Positions 26,506 through 34,690 of a stretch of 64,000 nt of DNA are shown here, in pieces. This DNA is from Stenotrophomonas sp. 169 (GTDB lineage: Bacteria > Pseudomonadota > Gammaproteobacteria > Xanthomonadales > Xanthomonadaceae), in assembly GCF_014621775.1 (NCBI RefSeq), contig NZ_CP061204.1, forward strand, positions 1,198,501 through 1,262,500, given 5' to 3'. A model generated the notes under the pieces. It was not told the origin of the DNA, searched no databases, and worked only from the letters and a program-made list of their open reading frames with translations. How positions within the stretch are numbered: position 1 is the first letter of the stretch; every line of letters starts with the position of its first letter. The position numbers and the translations under genes are program-made.

Positions 26506-27747
26506 ATGCCTTCGACTCCCCTGATCCAGAACGACATCGTCGTCTTCGGTTTGATTGCCGCTACCCTCGGTGCGGTGTTCTGGACGGCTTCGCGCGAGCA
26601 GGGGCTGTGGAAGCGGTTCTACGCCTTCGTGCCGGCGCTGCTGCTGTGTTACCTGCTGCCCGGCATCTACAACACGGTGGGCCTGATCGACGGCCAGAAC
26701 ACCAAGCTGTACAACCCCATCGCCCGCGACGTGCTGCTGCCGGCCGCGCTGGTGCTGCTCACCCTGGCGGTGGACATAAAGGGCATCCTGCGGCTGGGGC
26801 CGAAACTGGTGCTGATGTATCTGGGGGCGTCTGCCAGCATCATGATCGGTGCCGTCGTGGCGTTCCTGCTGATGCGCGCGCTGCACCCGGAAACGGTCGC
26901 CGGCGATACGTGGGCCGGCATGGCGGCGCTGGCCGGCAGCTGGATTGGTGGCGGCGCGAACATGCTGGCGATGCGCGAAGTCTTCGACGTCAACGCGACC
27001 ACGTTCGGCCAGTTCGCGGTGGTCGATGTCGGCGTGGGCTATGTATGGATGGCCGTGCTGATCTTCATGGCGGGGCGGTCGGCGAAGATCGATGCGCGCA
27101 GCGGGGCCGATACCACGCCCATCGATGAGCTGAAAGAGCGCATCGCCCGCTTCCAGGCCGAGCACGAGCGTGTGCCGACCTTGACCGACCTGATGCTGAT
27201 CGTGGCGGTGGCCTTTGGCGGTGTGGGCCTGGCCCATGCGCTGGGCGCGCCCTTGGCGGCGTGGTTCAAGCTCAATGTCAGCTGGGCATCGCAGTTCAGC
27301 CTGGACGCGCCGTTCGTCTGGGTGGTGGTGCTGTCCACCACCTTGGGCCTGGCCCTGAGCTTTACCCGGGCACGCACCCTGGAAGGTGTGGGTGCATCGC
27401 GCGTCGGCTCACTGCTGCTGTACTTCCTGATCGCCTGCATCGGCATGCAGATGGACCTGCTGGCGCTGCTGGACCGGCCGTGGCTGTTCCTGCTGGGCAT
27501 CATCTGGATCGCGGTGCACATCGTGCTGCTGTGGCTGTTGGCGAAGCTGCTGAACGTGCCGTTCTTCTACTTCGCCATCGGTTCGCAGAGCAACATCGGC
27601 GGGCCGGCGTCGGCACCGGTGGTGGCCGCGGCATTCCATCCGTCGCTGGCGCCGGTGGGCGTGCTGCTGGGCACGATGGGCTACGCGACCGGCACGTACC
27701 TGGCCTACGTGGTGGGCATTACATTGCGGGCGCTGGCGGGGCAGTAA
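26506..27747 (+). CDS. DUF819-family membrane protein
   Basis: A 413-residue inner-membrane protein of the DUF819 family (YjcL-like), a transporter-like fold of about 11 helices with no assigned substrate. Seen: the inverted-repeat-like glycine motif GSWIGGGANMLAMREVF (about residues 143-159) and, in the second half, GSQSNIGGPASAPVVAAAF (about residues 361-379). Both match discontinuous-helix signatures of the family. The start is ATG 26506; a GTG at 26494 in frame would add four residues. The SMAG dimer directly upstream leaves little room for a private promoter, so expression may come by readthrough from the S9 peptidase gene. Confidence 0.82.
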   Translation: MPSTPLIQNDIVVFGLIAATLGAVFWTASREQGLWKRFYAFVPALLLCYLLPGIYNTVGLIDGQNTKLYNPIARDVLLPAALVLLTLAVDIKGILRLGPKLVLMYLGASASIMIGAVVAFLLMRALHPETVAGDTWAGMAALAGSWIGGGANMLAMREVFDVNATTFGQFAVVDVGVGYVWMAVLIFMAGRSAKIDARSGADTTPIDELKERIARFQAEHERVPTLTDLMLIVAVAFGGVGLAHALGAPLAAWFKLNVSWASQFSLDAPFVWVVVLSTTLGLALSFTRARTLEGVGASRVGSLLLYFLIACIGMQMDLLALLDRPWLFLLGIIWIAVHIVLLWLLAKLLNVPFFYFAIGSQSNIGGPASAPVVAAAFHPSLAPVGVLLGTMGYATGTYLAYVVGITLRALAGQ

Positions 27748-27783
27748 TTTTTTCGTCTGTCGTGGTGGGACCAGGCAGAAGCA

Positions 27784-27860
27784 GGTAGCGCCGAGCCATG
27801 CTCGGCGGAATCCATCCGTGCCCGTCAGCAAAAAGCCGCCGAGCATGGCTCGGCGCTACC
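27784..27860. repeat. SMAG dimer (inverted pair)
   Basis: GGTAG-CGCCGAGC-CAT-GCTCGGCGG at 27784-27808 and its mirror ending GCTACC at 27860. It fills the gap between the convergent DUF819 and HExxH-protein genes. Confidence 0.85.
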
Positions 27861-27919
27861 GCTTTTGCGTTTGCTTTTCTTCCCGCCCTCGGCCCACCCG
27901 CACACACGGACACACCCGC

Positions 27920-28399
27920 TCAGCCGACCAACAAACCCCGTTCGACCAACCATGCGCGCGCGTCTTCGGCGTCCTGCTCGAACCAGGCGCGGGTGGAGCC
28001 CAGCCGGTAGGTGTAGCCCCAGGCATCCATGTCCGCCATCAGGCGGTCGCTGCCCACGCCGGGCAACTGCCCGGCCAGCACGATCTGCAGATAACAGGTG
28101 GCGTCTTCTTCGGGCACCGAATCGGTGGCGTCGGTGTGCACCAGCGCGCGGCGCTCCGGCGGCAGCACGATCAGATGGCAGGACTCGTGCAGCATCGAAT
28201 GCACCGGGGTGTCATCGCGCACGTAGACAGTGTGGGCGATGATGCCTGCCTCCGGTTCGCCCCAGTAACTGCCGGGGATCGGTTCACCCGCCGCCACGTG
28301 GTGCAGGTGCAGGCCGTGCGTGGCGAGCAGGCACGCGGCATCGGCGAAGGCGATGTCGCCCACGCAGGTGACGATGGGATCGGATGCAGGATCGGTCAT
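27920..28399 (-). CDS. Small HExxH protein, putative zinc metallopeptidase
   Basis: A 159-residue soluble protein with no signal peptide. Not recognised as a named family, but residues 71-75 read HESCH inside MLHESCHLIVLP, a zincin-type HExxH motif on a predicted helix. Glu97/98 in PEEDATCYLQ lies 22-23 residues later, where gluzincins and ImmA/IrrE-like peptidases put their third ligand. It may therefore be a small metallopeptidase, or a catalytically dead relative. ATG at 28399 is chosen; the longer frame overlaps minE. It follows minE by 46 bp, but a strong hairpin (28412-28438) lies between them. Confidence 0.6.
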   Translation of the reverse strand: MTDPASDPIVTCVGDIAFADAACLLATHGLHLHHVAAGEPIPGSYWGEPEAGIIAHTVYVRDDTPVHSMLHESCHLIVLPPERRALVHTDATDSVPEEDATCYLQIVLAGQLPGVGSDRLMADMDAWGYTYRLGSTRAWFEQDAEDARAWLVERGLLVG

Positions 28400-28411
28400 G
28401 GCAGGTATCGA

Positions 28412-28438
28412 CCCCGTCCGCACCGGGTGCGGACGGGG
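28412..28438. terminator. Hairpin between minE and the HExxH gene
   Basis: CCCCGTCCGCACC and GGTGCGGACGGGG form a 13-bp perfect inverted repeat separated by one base. There is no T-run on either side, so it could attenuate, protect the min mRNA 3' end, or be an operator rather than a full terminator. It ends 7 bp before the minE stop on the map. Confidence 0.5.
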
Positions 28439-28445
28439 CAAAGAA

Positions 28446-28706
28446 TCAGGGCTTGTCAGGCCCTTCGGGCAGGGCCACGGAAATATCCAGCACGTCGTGC
28501 TGTCCATCCTTGACCAGGTCCACCCGTACCGCATCAACGTCGATGTTGACGTACTTGCGGATCACTTCCAGCAGCTCGCGCTGCATCAGCGGCAGGTAAT
28601 CCGGACCGCCGCGATGGCTGCGTTCCTGCGCGATGATGATCTGCAGGCGGTTCTTCGCGGTCTCGGCGGTGGTCTTCTTCGCTTTCAGGAAATCGAACAG
28701 GCCCAT
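28446..28706 (-). CDS. minE: Cell division topological specificity factor MinE
   Basis: An 86-residue partner of MinD. It stimulates the MinD ATPase and drives pole-to-pole oscillation, so that MinC inhibits FtsZ only away from mid-cell. N-terminal [28 protein letters not shown] is the typical membrane/MinD-contact helix; a topological specificity domain follows, with [17 protein letters not shown]. The length is normal. It lies 2 bp after minD. Confidence 0.95.
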   Translation of the reverse strand: MGLFDFLKAKKTTAETAKNRLQIIIAQERSHRGGPDYLPLMQRELLEVIRKYVNIDVDAVRVDLVKDGQHDVLDISVALPEGPDKP

Positions 28707-28708
28707 GC

Positions 28709-29518
28709 TTACCCTCCGAACAGCTTGCTGAAGAAGCCCTTCTTGTCTACGGCGGTGAAGCGCATCGGGCGGTCTTCGCCCATGATGCGCGCGACGGCAT
28801 CGTCATAGGCCTGGCCGGCCGGTGAGGTGCCATCCAGAATGACCGGCTCGCCCTTGTTGGAGGCATTGAGCACGTCGCCCGATTCCGGAATCACGCCGAT
28901 GGCCTTCAGGCCCAGCACTTCTTCCACGTCGGTGATGCTGAGCATTTCGCCAGCTTCCACCCGGGTCGGGGTGTAGCGGGTCAGCAGCAGGAAGGCGGGT
29001 ACGTCCTGGCCGTTCTCGGCCTTGTGGGTCTTCGAGTCCAGCAGGCCGATGATGCGGTCTGAGTCGCGTACCGACGACACTTCCGGGTTCACCACCACGA
29101 CGGCGCGGTCGGCGAAGTACATGGCCAGGAACGCGCCTTTTTCGATGCCGGCGGGCGAATCGCAGATGACGTACTCGAAGCCGTCGGCGGCCAGGTCCTT
29201 CAGGACCTTGCCCACGCCTTCCTGGGTCAGTGCATCTTTGTCACGCGTCTGCGAGGCCGCCAGCACGTACAGATTGTCAAAGCGCTTGTCTTTGATCAGG
29301 GCCTGCTTGAGGCTTGCTTCGCCATGCACGACGTTGACGAAGTCGTACACCACGCGGCGCTCGCAGCCCATGATGAGGTCAAGGTTGCGCAGGCCGACGT
29401 CGAAGTCGATCACCGCCACCTTTTTGCCACGACGTGCCAGGCCGCAGGCAAGGCTTGCGCTGGTGGTGGTCTTGCCGACGCCGCCCTTGCCGGAGGTGAC
29501 TACGATGATTTCAGCCAA
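28709..29518 (-). CDS. minD: Septum site-determining ATPase MinD
   Basis: A 269-residue ParA/MinD-type ATPase. The deviant Walker A KGGVGKTT is at residues 10-17, and CDSPAGIE marks the Walker B/switch region. The C-terminal amphipathic helix [11 protein letters not shown] is the membrane-targeting sequence. It recruits MinC to the membrane and is released by MinE. In the order minC-minD-minE, with a 2-bp gap to minE. Confidence 0.97.
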   Translation of the reverse strand: MAEIIVVTSGKGGVGKTTTSASLACGLARRGKKVAVIDFDVGLRNLDLIMGCERRVVYDFVNVVHGEASLKQALIKDKRFDNLYVLAASQTRDKDALTQEGVGKVLKDLAADGFEYVICDSPAGIEKGAFLAMYFADRAVVVVNPEVSSVRDSDRIIGLLDSKTHKAENGQDVPAFLLLTRYTPTRVEAGEMLSITDVEEVLGLKAIGVIPESGDVLNASNKGEPVILDGTSPAGQAYDDAVARIMGEDRPMRFTAVDKKGFFSKLFGG

Positions 29519-29554
29519 AGGACTTCTCCTGCTCTAGTTCTGGTTGGGGCTGCG

Positions 29555-30343
29555 TCAATCAAGCGCAGCGATCATGATCTGGTCCTGTTCCAGCCAGACC
29601 TGCACGGCCTTGCCGCGCAGGTTGTCCGGTACATCGTCCAATACCTTGTAGTGGCCGGCAATGGCTACCAGTTCGGCATGGAAATCGCGGCAGAAAATAC
29701 GCGCCGCGGTGTTGCCTTGGGCACCGGCCAGCGCGCGTCCGCGCAGGGTGCCGTAAATATGGATGCTGCCATCGGCGATGACTTCGGCGCCGGCGCCCAC
29801 GGTCGCCATCACCGTCAGGTCGCAGTTTTCCGCGTACAGCTGCTGGCCCGATCGTACATTGGCCAGTTGCATGCGGCCCGGCTTCGGCGCACCGCCGGTG
29901 GCCGGTGGGGGCGCCGCCAGCGCTGCGCTTGCCGCCGCCGCACGGCGCGGTTCACGCGTCGGCGCGGGCGCAGCAGCAGGGGCCTGGCGTGCCGTTACCG
30001 GCTCGGCATCCGCGCGTTCGTACTGGGCGCGGAACTTGGCCAGCAGCGGCAGGCCAAGCTGCTGGGACAGCAGCTCGATTTCCGACGTGCCATAGGCCAA
30101 CGCCACCGGCAGCACGCCGGCGCCGCGCAGCCCGTCCAGCAGCGCCTGCGCACTGACAACATCCGGTGCGCGGGTCAGGCCGCCGAAATCCAGGATCACT
30201 GCGGCGCGGCCGAACAACTTCGGCGCCCGCGTGACCCGCTCGTTCATTTCCTGCACCAGCCGTTCGACATCCATCGTGCGGATGCGCAGGTTGGCAATGC
30301 CCACCTGGCCGATCTTCAGCTCACCGGCCTGTTCGTAATCCAT
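29555..30343 (-). CDS. minC: Septum site-determining protein MinC
   Basis: A 262-residue FtsZ-polymerisation inhibitor. Residues 1-105 form the N-terminal FtsZ-binding domain. An Ala/Pro/Arg-rich linker (about 118-160) follows, and the C-terminal beta-helix (RSGQQLYAEN, GAEVIADGSIHIYGTLRGRA) binds MinD. ATG at 30343 sits nine bases after GAGGTG; that ribosome-binding site overlaps the stop codon of the upstream GNAT gene, suggesting coupling. A GTG six bases earlier is too close to the site. Confidence 0.95.
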   Translation of the reverse strand: MDYEQAGELKIGQVGIANLRIRTMDVERLVQEMNERVTRAPKLFGRAAVILDFGGLTRAPDVVSAQALLDGLRGAGVLPVALAYGTSEIELLSQQLGLPLLAKFRAQYERADAEPVTARQAPAAAPAPTREPRRAAAASAALAAPPPATGGAPKPGRMQLANVRSGQQLYAENCDLTVMATVGAGAEVIADGSIHIYGTLRGRALAGAQGNTAARIFCRDFHAELVAIAGHYKVLDDVPDNLRGKAVQVWLEQDQIMIAALD

Positions 30344-30356
30344 GTTCACCGCCACC

Positions 30357-30953
30357 TCAAGTACCCGTCGGCTGCTGTGCGTGCGCCGGCAACTGCCGGC
30401 CACGCGCCCATGCCACGTCTGGCAGCTTGCCGCCGTAGGTATCACTCACCCAGGCGTAGCTGCACAGTTCCTTGGCCAGCATGCTGGCGCGTACATCGAC
30501 GTGCGGCATGGTGTTCTGGCCCAGTTCGCGGAAGCCGAAGCTGCCGTGGAAGAGCAGTGCCGCATCGGCGCCGTGGTCCTGGAAGACCTCGCACGTCATC
30601 TGCGGGTAGCGCAGTTCGGCATAGCTCTGCGCATCGGCGTAAAAAGCCCGCCCGACACCGCCGCCACGCCGACGGCTGGCGACCACGATGCGGTCGATAT
30701 AGAAGAATCCGCTGTCCAGGTGCTGCTTGAACCAGGCGAAGTTGCTGCTGTCGTGCTCGCTTGCGCTGCCGAACCCGATCAGGAAGCCGGCAAGGTTGCC
30801 GTCGCGCTCGGCGACGCGGAAATATTCGGCCGTTTCATAGAACAGATGCAGCCGGTGCGCGTCCAGCGGCAGGATCGCCAGGCCGGCATTGTTGTTCAAG
30901 GCCAGGACGGAATCGAGCTCATGCTCGCGCACGTCGCGGATGACAATCGACAT
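30357..30953 (-). CDS. GNAT-family N-acetyltransferase at the head of the min operon
   Basis: A 198-residue acetyltransferase-like protein. The acetyl-CoA-binding region is visible as DRIVVASRRRGGGVGRAFYADA (about residues 90-111, an R/Q-x-x-G-x-G/A-like loop), followed by HGSFGFRELGQ. Target unknown. ATG at 30953 has GGAG five bases upstream. Its stop overlaps the minC ribosome-binding site 13 bp before minC, so it is almost certainly co-transcribed with minCDE. Confidence 0.8.
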   Translation of the reverse strand: MSIVIRDVREHELDSVLALNNNAGLAILPLDAHRLHLFYETAEYFRVAERDGNLAGFLIGFGSASEHDSSNFAWFKQHLDSGFFYIDRIVVASRRRGGGVGRAFYADAQSYAELRYPQMTCEVFQDHGADAALLFHGSFGFRELGQNTMPHVDVRASMLAKELCSYAWVSDTYGGKLPDVAWARGRQLPAHAQQPTGT

Positions 30954-31093
30954 TGTGACTCCGTGGGGTGGTGCGTGTGGCCCGTTTCCGGACCGCTCCC
31001 ATTGATTATTGCATGGGGGGACCGTCGCCGGGGGAATCCGGGGCATGACTTCCGTGGGAGTGACGCGGGCCGGGTTCAGCCTAAGATGCAGGG

Positions 31094-32284
31094 ATGTTGG
31101 GAGCCCTCAGTCATACCCGCGTCCTCCGTCTGGCCGGCCTGTTCACCTGGGTCATGGTCGGCCTGCCGCTGGTTTATTCACAGATAGAGAACCTGCAGCG
31201 GCAAGGCGCTGACAACGGGCCGGCCATGCTGTTGTTCGGTGCCTACCTGGTGTTCGGCGGGGCCTACTTCCTGCTCACCCGTGATCTGCGCAGTGGGGGC
31301 CACGCCAGTTGGATGGACCGCGGCATGCTCGTGCTGCTGACCATTTCCGCGCTCGGCGTCAGCTTCCTGAGCGGCTCGGGGCTGGGCAGCATCCTGATGA
31401 TGGTCGCCGCCGGGGTGATCCCATGGATGCTTGCCGCGCACTACGGCGTGATCTGGCTGCTGTTGAGCCAGTTGGCGGTGGCGCCGGTGTACTACGTGCT
31501 GCTGCGCTTCCCCCTGTTCGAGGCGGTGATGCAGTCGCTGCTGTACGGCGGGTTCTCGATGTTCATCTTCGTCACCAGTCTGGTGGCCCGGCAGCAGACC
31601 GATGCCCGTGAAGAACAGCGTCGTCTGAATACCGAGCTGCGCGCCACCCGTGTACTGCTGGCCGAAAGTGCCCGCGTCAACGAGCGCACGCGCATTTCCC
31701 GCGAGCTGCATGACCTGTTGGGCCACCACTTGACCGCGCTCAGCCTGAATCTGGAGGTCGCCGGTCACATCACCGAGGGACGCGCGCAGGAGCACGTGCA
31801 TCAGGCGCACACGCTGGCGCGGCTGCTGCTGACCGATGTGCGCGAAGCGGTCAGCCAGCTGCGCGACAGCGGCGCGATCGATCTGGCGGCGGCGCTGCGC
31901 CCGTTGACCCTGCGCGTACCGGCGCTGGAGGTGCACCTGGACGTGCCCACGCCGCTGTATGTGGAAGATCCCGAGCGCGCCCATGTGCTGCTGCGCTGCA
32001 CCCAGGAGATCATCACCAATACCGTGCGCCACGCCGGTGCGCGTAATCTGTGGCTCAAGGTCCGCCGGGAAGAGGGCGGAGTGAGCCTGGAAGCACGCGA
32101 TGATGGTGCCGGCACGGACGGAATCGTGGTAGGTAATGGCCTGCGCGGAATGCGCGAACGCCTGCAGCAATGCGGCGGGCAGCTGGAGATTGAAACCCGC
32201 CGTGGCGAAGGCTTCTGCCTGCGTGCAACGGTTCCCGGTGTTCCGGCCTTGGCGCTGAGCACTGCACCTGAAGGAGTTCGTTGA
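31094..32284 (+). CDS. DesK-type sensor histidine kinase (HisKA_3)
   Basis: A 396-residue membrane sensor. The first 175 residues hold about five hydrophobic helices with almost no periplasmic domain, so it likely senses the membrane or a small lipophilic signal. The HisKA_3 dimerisation helix has the phospho-acceptor His in ISRELHDLLGHHLTAL (about residue 206), and the HATPase part shows EIITNTVRHA and GNGLRGMRERL. The stop overlaps the next start (TGATG), so it forms an operon with the response regulator. Confidence 0.88.
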   Translation: MLGALSHTRVLRLAGLFTWVMVGLPLVYSQIENLQRQGADNGPAMLLFGAYLVFGGAYFLLTRDLRSGGHASWMDRGMLVLLTISALGVSFLSGSGLGSILMMVAAGVIPWMLAAHYGVIWLLLSQLAVAPVYYVLLRFPLFEAVMQSLLYGGFSMFIFVTSLVARQQTDAREEQRRLNTELRATRVLLAESARVNERTRISRELHDLLGHHLTALSLNLEVAGHITEGRAQEHVHQAHTLARLLLTDVREAVSQLRDSGAIDLAAALRPLTLRVPALEVHLDVPTPLYVEDPERAHVLLRCTQEIITNTVRHAGARNLWLKVRREEGGVSLEARDDGAGTDGIVVGNGLRGMRERLQQCGGQLEIETRRGEGFCLRATVPGVPALALSTAPEGVR

Positions 32285-32925
32285 TGATTCGCGTATGCCT
32301 GGTCGACGACCAAACCCTGGTGCGGCAGGGAATCCGCTCGCTGCTTGCACTGGACGATGGCATCGAAGTCATTGCCGAGGCGGCCGACGGCCGGCAGGCG
32401 GTCGAGCTCATTCCGCAGGTGAAGCCGGACGTCGTGCTGATGGACATGCGCATGCCGGCGATGTCGGGGCTGGAGGCGCTGCAGATGCTGTCCAAGCTGG
32501 GGCAGCTGCCGCCCACCATCATCCTCACCACCTTCGACGATGACCAGCTGGTGCTGGCGGGGCTGAAGGCCGGTGCGAAGGGCTATCTGCTCAAGGATGT
32601 GACCCTGGACCAGCTGGTCGGGGCGATCCGCACGGTGTCCGAGGGCGGTTCGCTGGTACAGCCGGCGGTGACCCAACGGCTGCTGTCCGGACTGGAGCAC
32701 ATGCGCAATGAGTTCGTCAGCCTGGACCGGCCGGACCCGTTGACCGATCGTGAGACGGAGATCCTCCGGCTGATGGCCAGCGGTTTCTCCAACAAGGAGA
32801 TCGCCAATTCGCTCGGCGTGGCCGAGGGCACGATCAAGAACCACGTTTCCAACATCCTGTCCAAGCTCGGTGTGCGCGACCGTACGCGCGCCGTGCTCAA
32901 GGCATTCGAGTTGCAGTTGGTGTGA
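32284..32925 (+). CDS. NarL/LuxR-family response regulator
   Basis: A 213-residue response regulator paired with the upstream kinase. The receiver has VDDQ at the N-terminus, the phospho-acceptor Asp in DVVLMDMRMP (about residue 54), and the conserved Thr and Lys (LTTFDD, GYLLKD). The C-terminal GerE/LuxR helix-turn-helix reads LTDRETEILRLMASGFSNKEIA and GTIKNHVSNILSKL. ATG 32284 follows AAGGAG. DesR-like layout; targets unknown, although the SRPBCC gene directly downstream is a candidate. Confidence 0.9.
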   Translation: MIRVCLVDDQTLVRQGIRSLLALDDGIEVIAEAADGRQAVELIPQVKPDVVLMDMRMPAMSGLEALQMLSKLGQLPPTIILTTFDDDQLVLAGLKAGAKGYLLKDVTLDQLVGAIRTVSEGGSLVQPAVTQRLLSGLEHMRNEFVSLDRPDPLTDRETEILRLMASGFSNKEIANSLGVAEGTIKNHVSNILSKLGVRDRTRAVLKAFELQLV

Positions 32926-33154
32926 AAAACCTTGAATGACAAGGGTTTGGCGATAAACTGAACGACCCCCTGAAGGGGACCCCCTACTGGTGGGTAGCGG
33001 ATGTGCGCTACCCTTCGGTCCCTTGTATGTACAAAACGGTTGCCGGCACGGAAACCGGTACGCCAAAACCAGATCTACAACGCCAACGAAGCTGCTAGGA
33101 TTGGCGCTTCGCTTCAATCAACCCGGCCGTGGGATCGGCCCCGGAGACTTCTGA
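32926..33154 (+). promoter_or_regulatory. Structured leader upstream of the SRPBCC gene
   Basis: This gene-free 229 bp contains GACCCCC-TGAA-GGGGACCCCC and, at 32992-33013, GGGTAGCG-6 nt-CGCTACCC (8-bp stem), followed by TTCGGTCCC. No T-run follows either, so they are not simple terminators. AT-richer sequence from 33040 to 33120 may hold the promoter. Function unknown. Confidence 0.4.
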
Positions 33155-34228
33155 ATGACCCGTATTATCGAGTTCCTGATCGCTTTGGGGATCGTGGCTG
33201 GCCTGTTCGTCATCATCGGCGTGGTCTTGCCGGGCCAGCGCCATGTTTCGGAAAGCATCGAAACCAACCGCAAGATGACGATCGTGTTCGACACGGTGAA
33301 CAGCTTGCGCCGCTTCAAGGATTGGAACCCACTCCTGCTGCGTGATCCCGCTGCCGAACTGAAGTTCTCCGGCCCGGCTGCCGGCGTCGGTGCCACCTTG
33401 GATTACACCTCCAAGGACCTGGGCAACGGCACCTGGAAGATCACCGAGAGCGAAGAAAACAAGCGCGTTGCAATCGCTGTCGACGATGCCACCAAGGGCA
33501 GCGACAAGGTGACCACGTTCCTGCTCGAGCCGACTGGCAAGGGTGGCCGCAACGTCAAGATCACCCAGGATTACAGCGTCAACTACGGCTTCGATCTGTT
33601 CGGTCGTTATGCCGGCCTGTACGTCAGCCGCCACATCGGTGACGACCTGAAGCTGGGTCTGTCGCGCATGGCGAACATGCTGGCCACGGTGCCGAACATT
33701 GATTACCGCACCGCCGAAGCACCGTTGAACGACCTGGCCATCGTGGATGTCCCGGCCGAAGATCTGCTGGTCGTCAACGCGGGCAACGTGGATCGTGGCG
33801 AAGCCACCATCACCAAGTCCATCGCTGACAACGAAGAGTGGATCAAGCGCGTGATGGAAGCGAACAACCTGGAAGCTGCAGGTCCGTTCCGCCTGATCAC
33901 CACCGATTTCGGTGCAGAGAAGTACGCCTTCGACGTGGCCCAGCCGGTCAAGAAGAAGGGCACCGAGGGCGTGTCGGCTGAAGAGCTGACCGTCAAGATC
34001 GACGGTGGCGCGCCGGTGAAGTACGTCCGCGTTGCACCGCACCGCTCGGCCCATGCGACCTTCACCGGTCACATGGCTGGCCTGGACATTGCCCGCAATG
34101 CCCTGCGCGCCTGGTCGGTGACCGGCGGCAACGAAGTGATCGACCGCCCGTACGAGACCTGGAATGGTGGCGTGCAGAAGTCCTTCACTGCAGAAGGTAC
34201 GTACGACATCTATTGGGCCGTCAAGTAA
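33155..34228 (+). CDS. SRPBCC (polyketide cyclase-like) protein with GyrI-like C-terminal half
   Basis: A 357-residue protein with one N-terminal membrane helix (residues 5-26) that anchors it or acts as a signal. Residues 35-180 resemble a START/SRPBCC ligand-binding fold (NSLRRFKDWNPLL, GVGATLDYTS), and residues 185-345 resemble the GyrI/AraC-effector-like fold. Both folds bind small hydrophobic molecules. No enzyme activity can be named. It has its own strong terminator (34261-34291) and follows the two-component operon by 229 bp. Confidence 0.7.
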   Translation: MTRIIEFLIALGIVAGLFVIIGVVLPGQRHVSESIETNRKMTIVFDTVNSLRRFKDWNPLLLRDPAAELKFSGPAAGVGATLDYTSKDLGNGTWKITESEENKRVAIAVDDATKGSDKVTTFLLEPTGKGGRNVKITQDYSVNYGFDLFGRYAGLYVSRHIGDDLKLGLSRMANMLATVPNIDYRTAEAPLNDLAIVDVPAEDLLVVNAGNVDRGEATITKSIADNEEWIKRVMEANNLEAAGPFRLITTDFGAEKYAFDVAQPVKKKGTEGVSAEELTVKIDGGAPVKYVRVAPHRSAHATFTGHMAGLDIARNALRAWSVTGGNEVIDRPYETWNGGVQKSFTAEGTYDIYWAVK

Positions 34229-34260
34229 GCCTGGACGCCTGATGTAACGTACGAACGAAA

Positions 34261-34291
34261 ACGCGCCGCTCACTGCGGCGCGTTTTTTTTT
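34261..34291 (+). terminator. Rho-independent terminator
   Basis: ACGCGCCGC-TCACT-GCGGCGCGT, a perfect 9-bp stem followed by nine T residues, 32 bp after the SRPBCC stop. Confidence 0.95.
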
Positions 34292-34311
34292 GTAGTGCCC
34301 AAGGAGCCGCT

Positions 34312-34683
34312 ATGTTTTCCATGGATCGACGTACCCGCAGGCCTTCGTTGCTGGCCTGCATCGGCGCGCTGTTGGCTGCAGCGTCCATCGGCGTGTCTGC
34401 CTACGCCTCGCACGGTGTCAGCGACCCGCTGGCGCAGCAGCACCTCAACATGGCCGCGCTGTATGCGTTCGCGCACGGTGCGGTACTGGTGGCATTGGGG
34501 CCGCGGGCGAGCACGTTCTTCGCGCAGCTGGGGTTGTGCGTGCTGCTGCTGGGCACGCTGCTGTTTGCCGGCAGCCTGGCCGGCAACGCGCTCTGGCAGT
34601 GGCCGACACGCTTCGCACCGATCGGCGGCAGCGCATTGATGCTGGGGTGGGTGCTGGTGGCGGTAGACGCCTTGCGGCGCTGA
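34312..34683 (+). CDS. DUF423-family small membrane protein
   Basis: A 123-residue inner-membrane protein with four helices, YwdK/YgdD-like. The family features are visible: GALLAAASIGVSAYASHG at the N-terminus, then HLNMAALYAFAHGAVL, then a C-terminal helix pair with APIGGSALMLGW. Function of the family is unknown. The start at 34312 is 20 bp past the preceding terminator's T-run, so its promoter must be weak, embedded, or dependent on readthrough. Confidence 0.85.
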   Translation: MFSMDRRTRRPSLLACIGALLAAASIGVSAYASHGVSDPLAQQHLNMAALYAFAHGAVLVALGPRASTFFAQLGLCVLLLGTLLFAGSLAGNALWQWPTRFAPIGGSALMLGWVLVAVDALRR

Positions 34684-34690
34684 GTGACCT

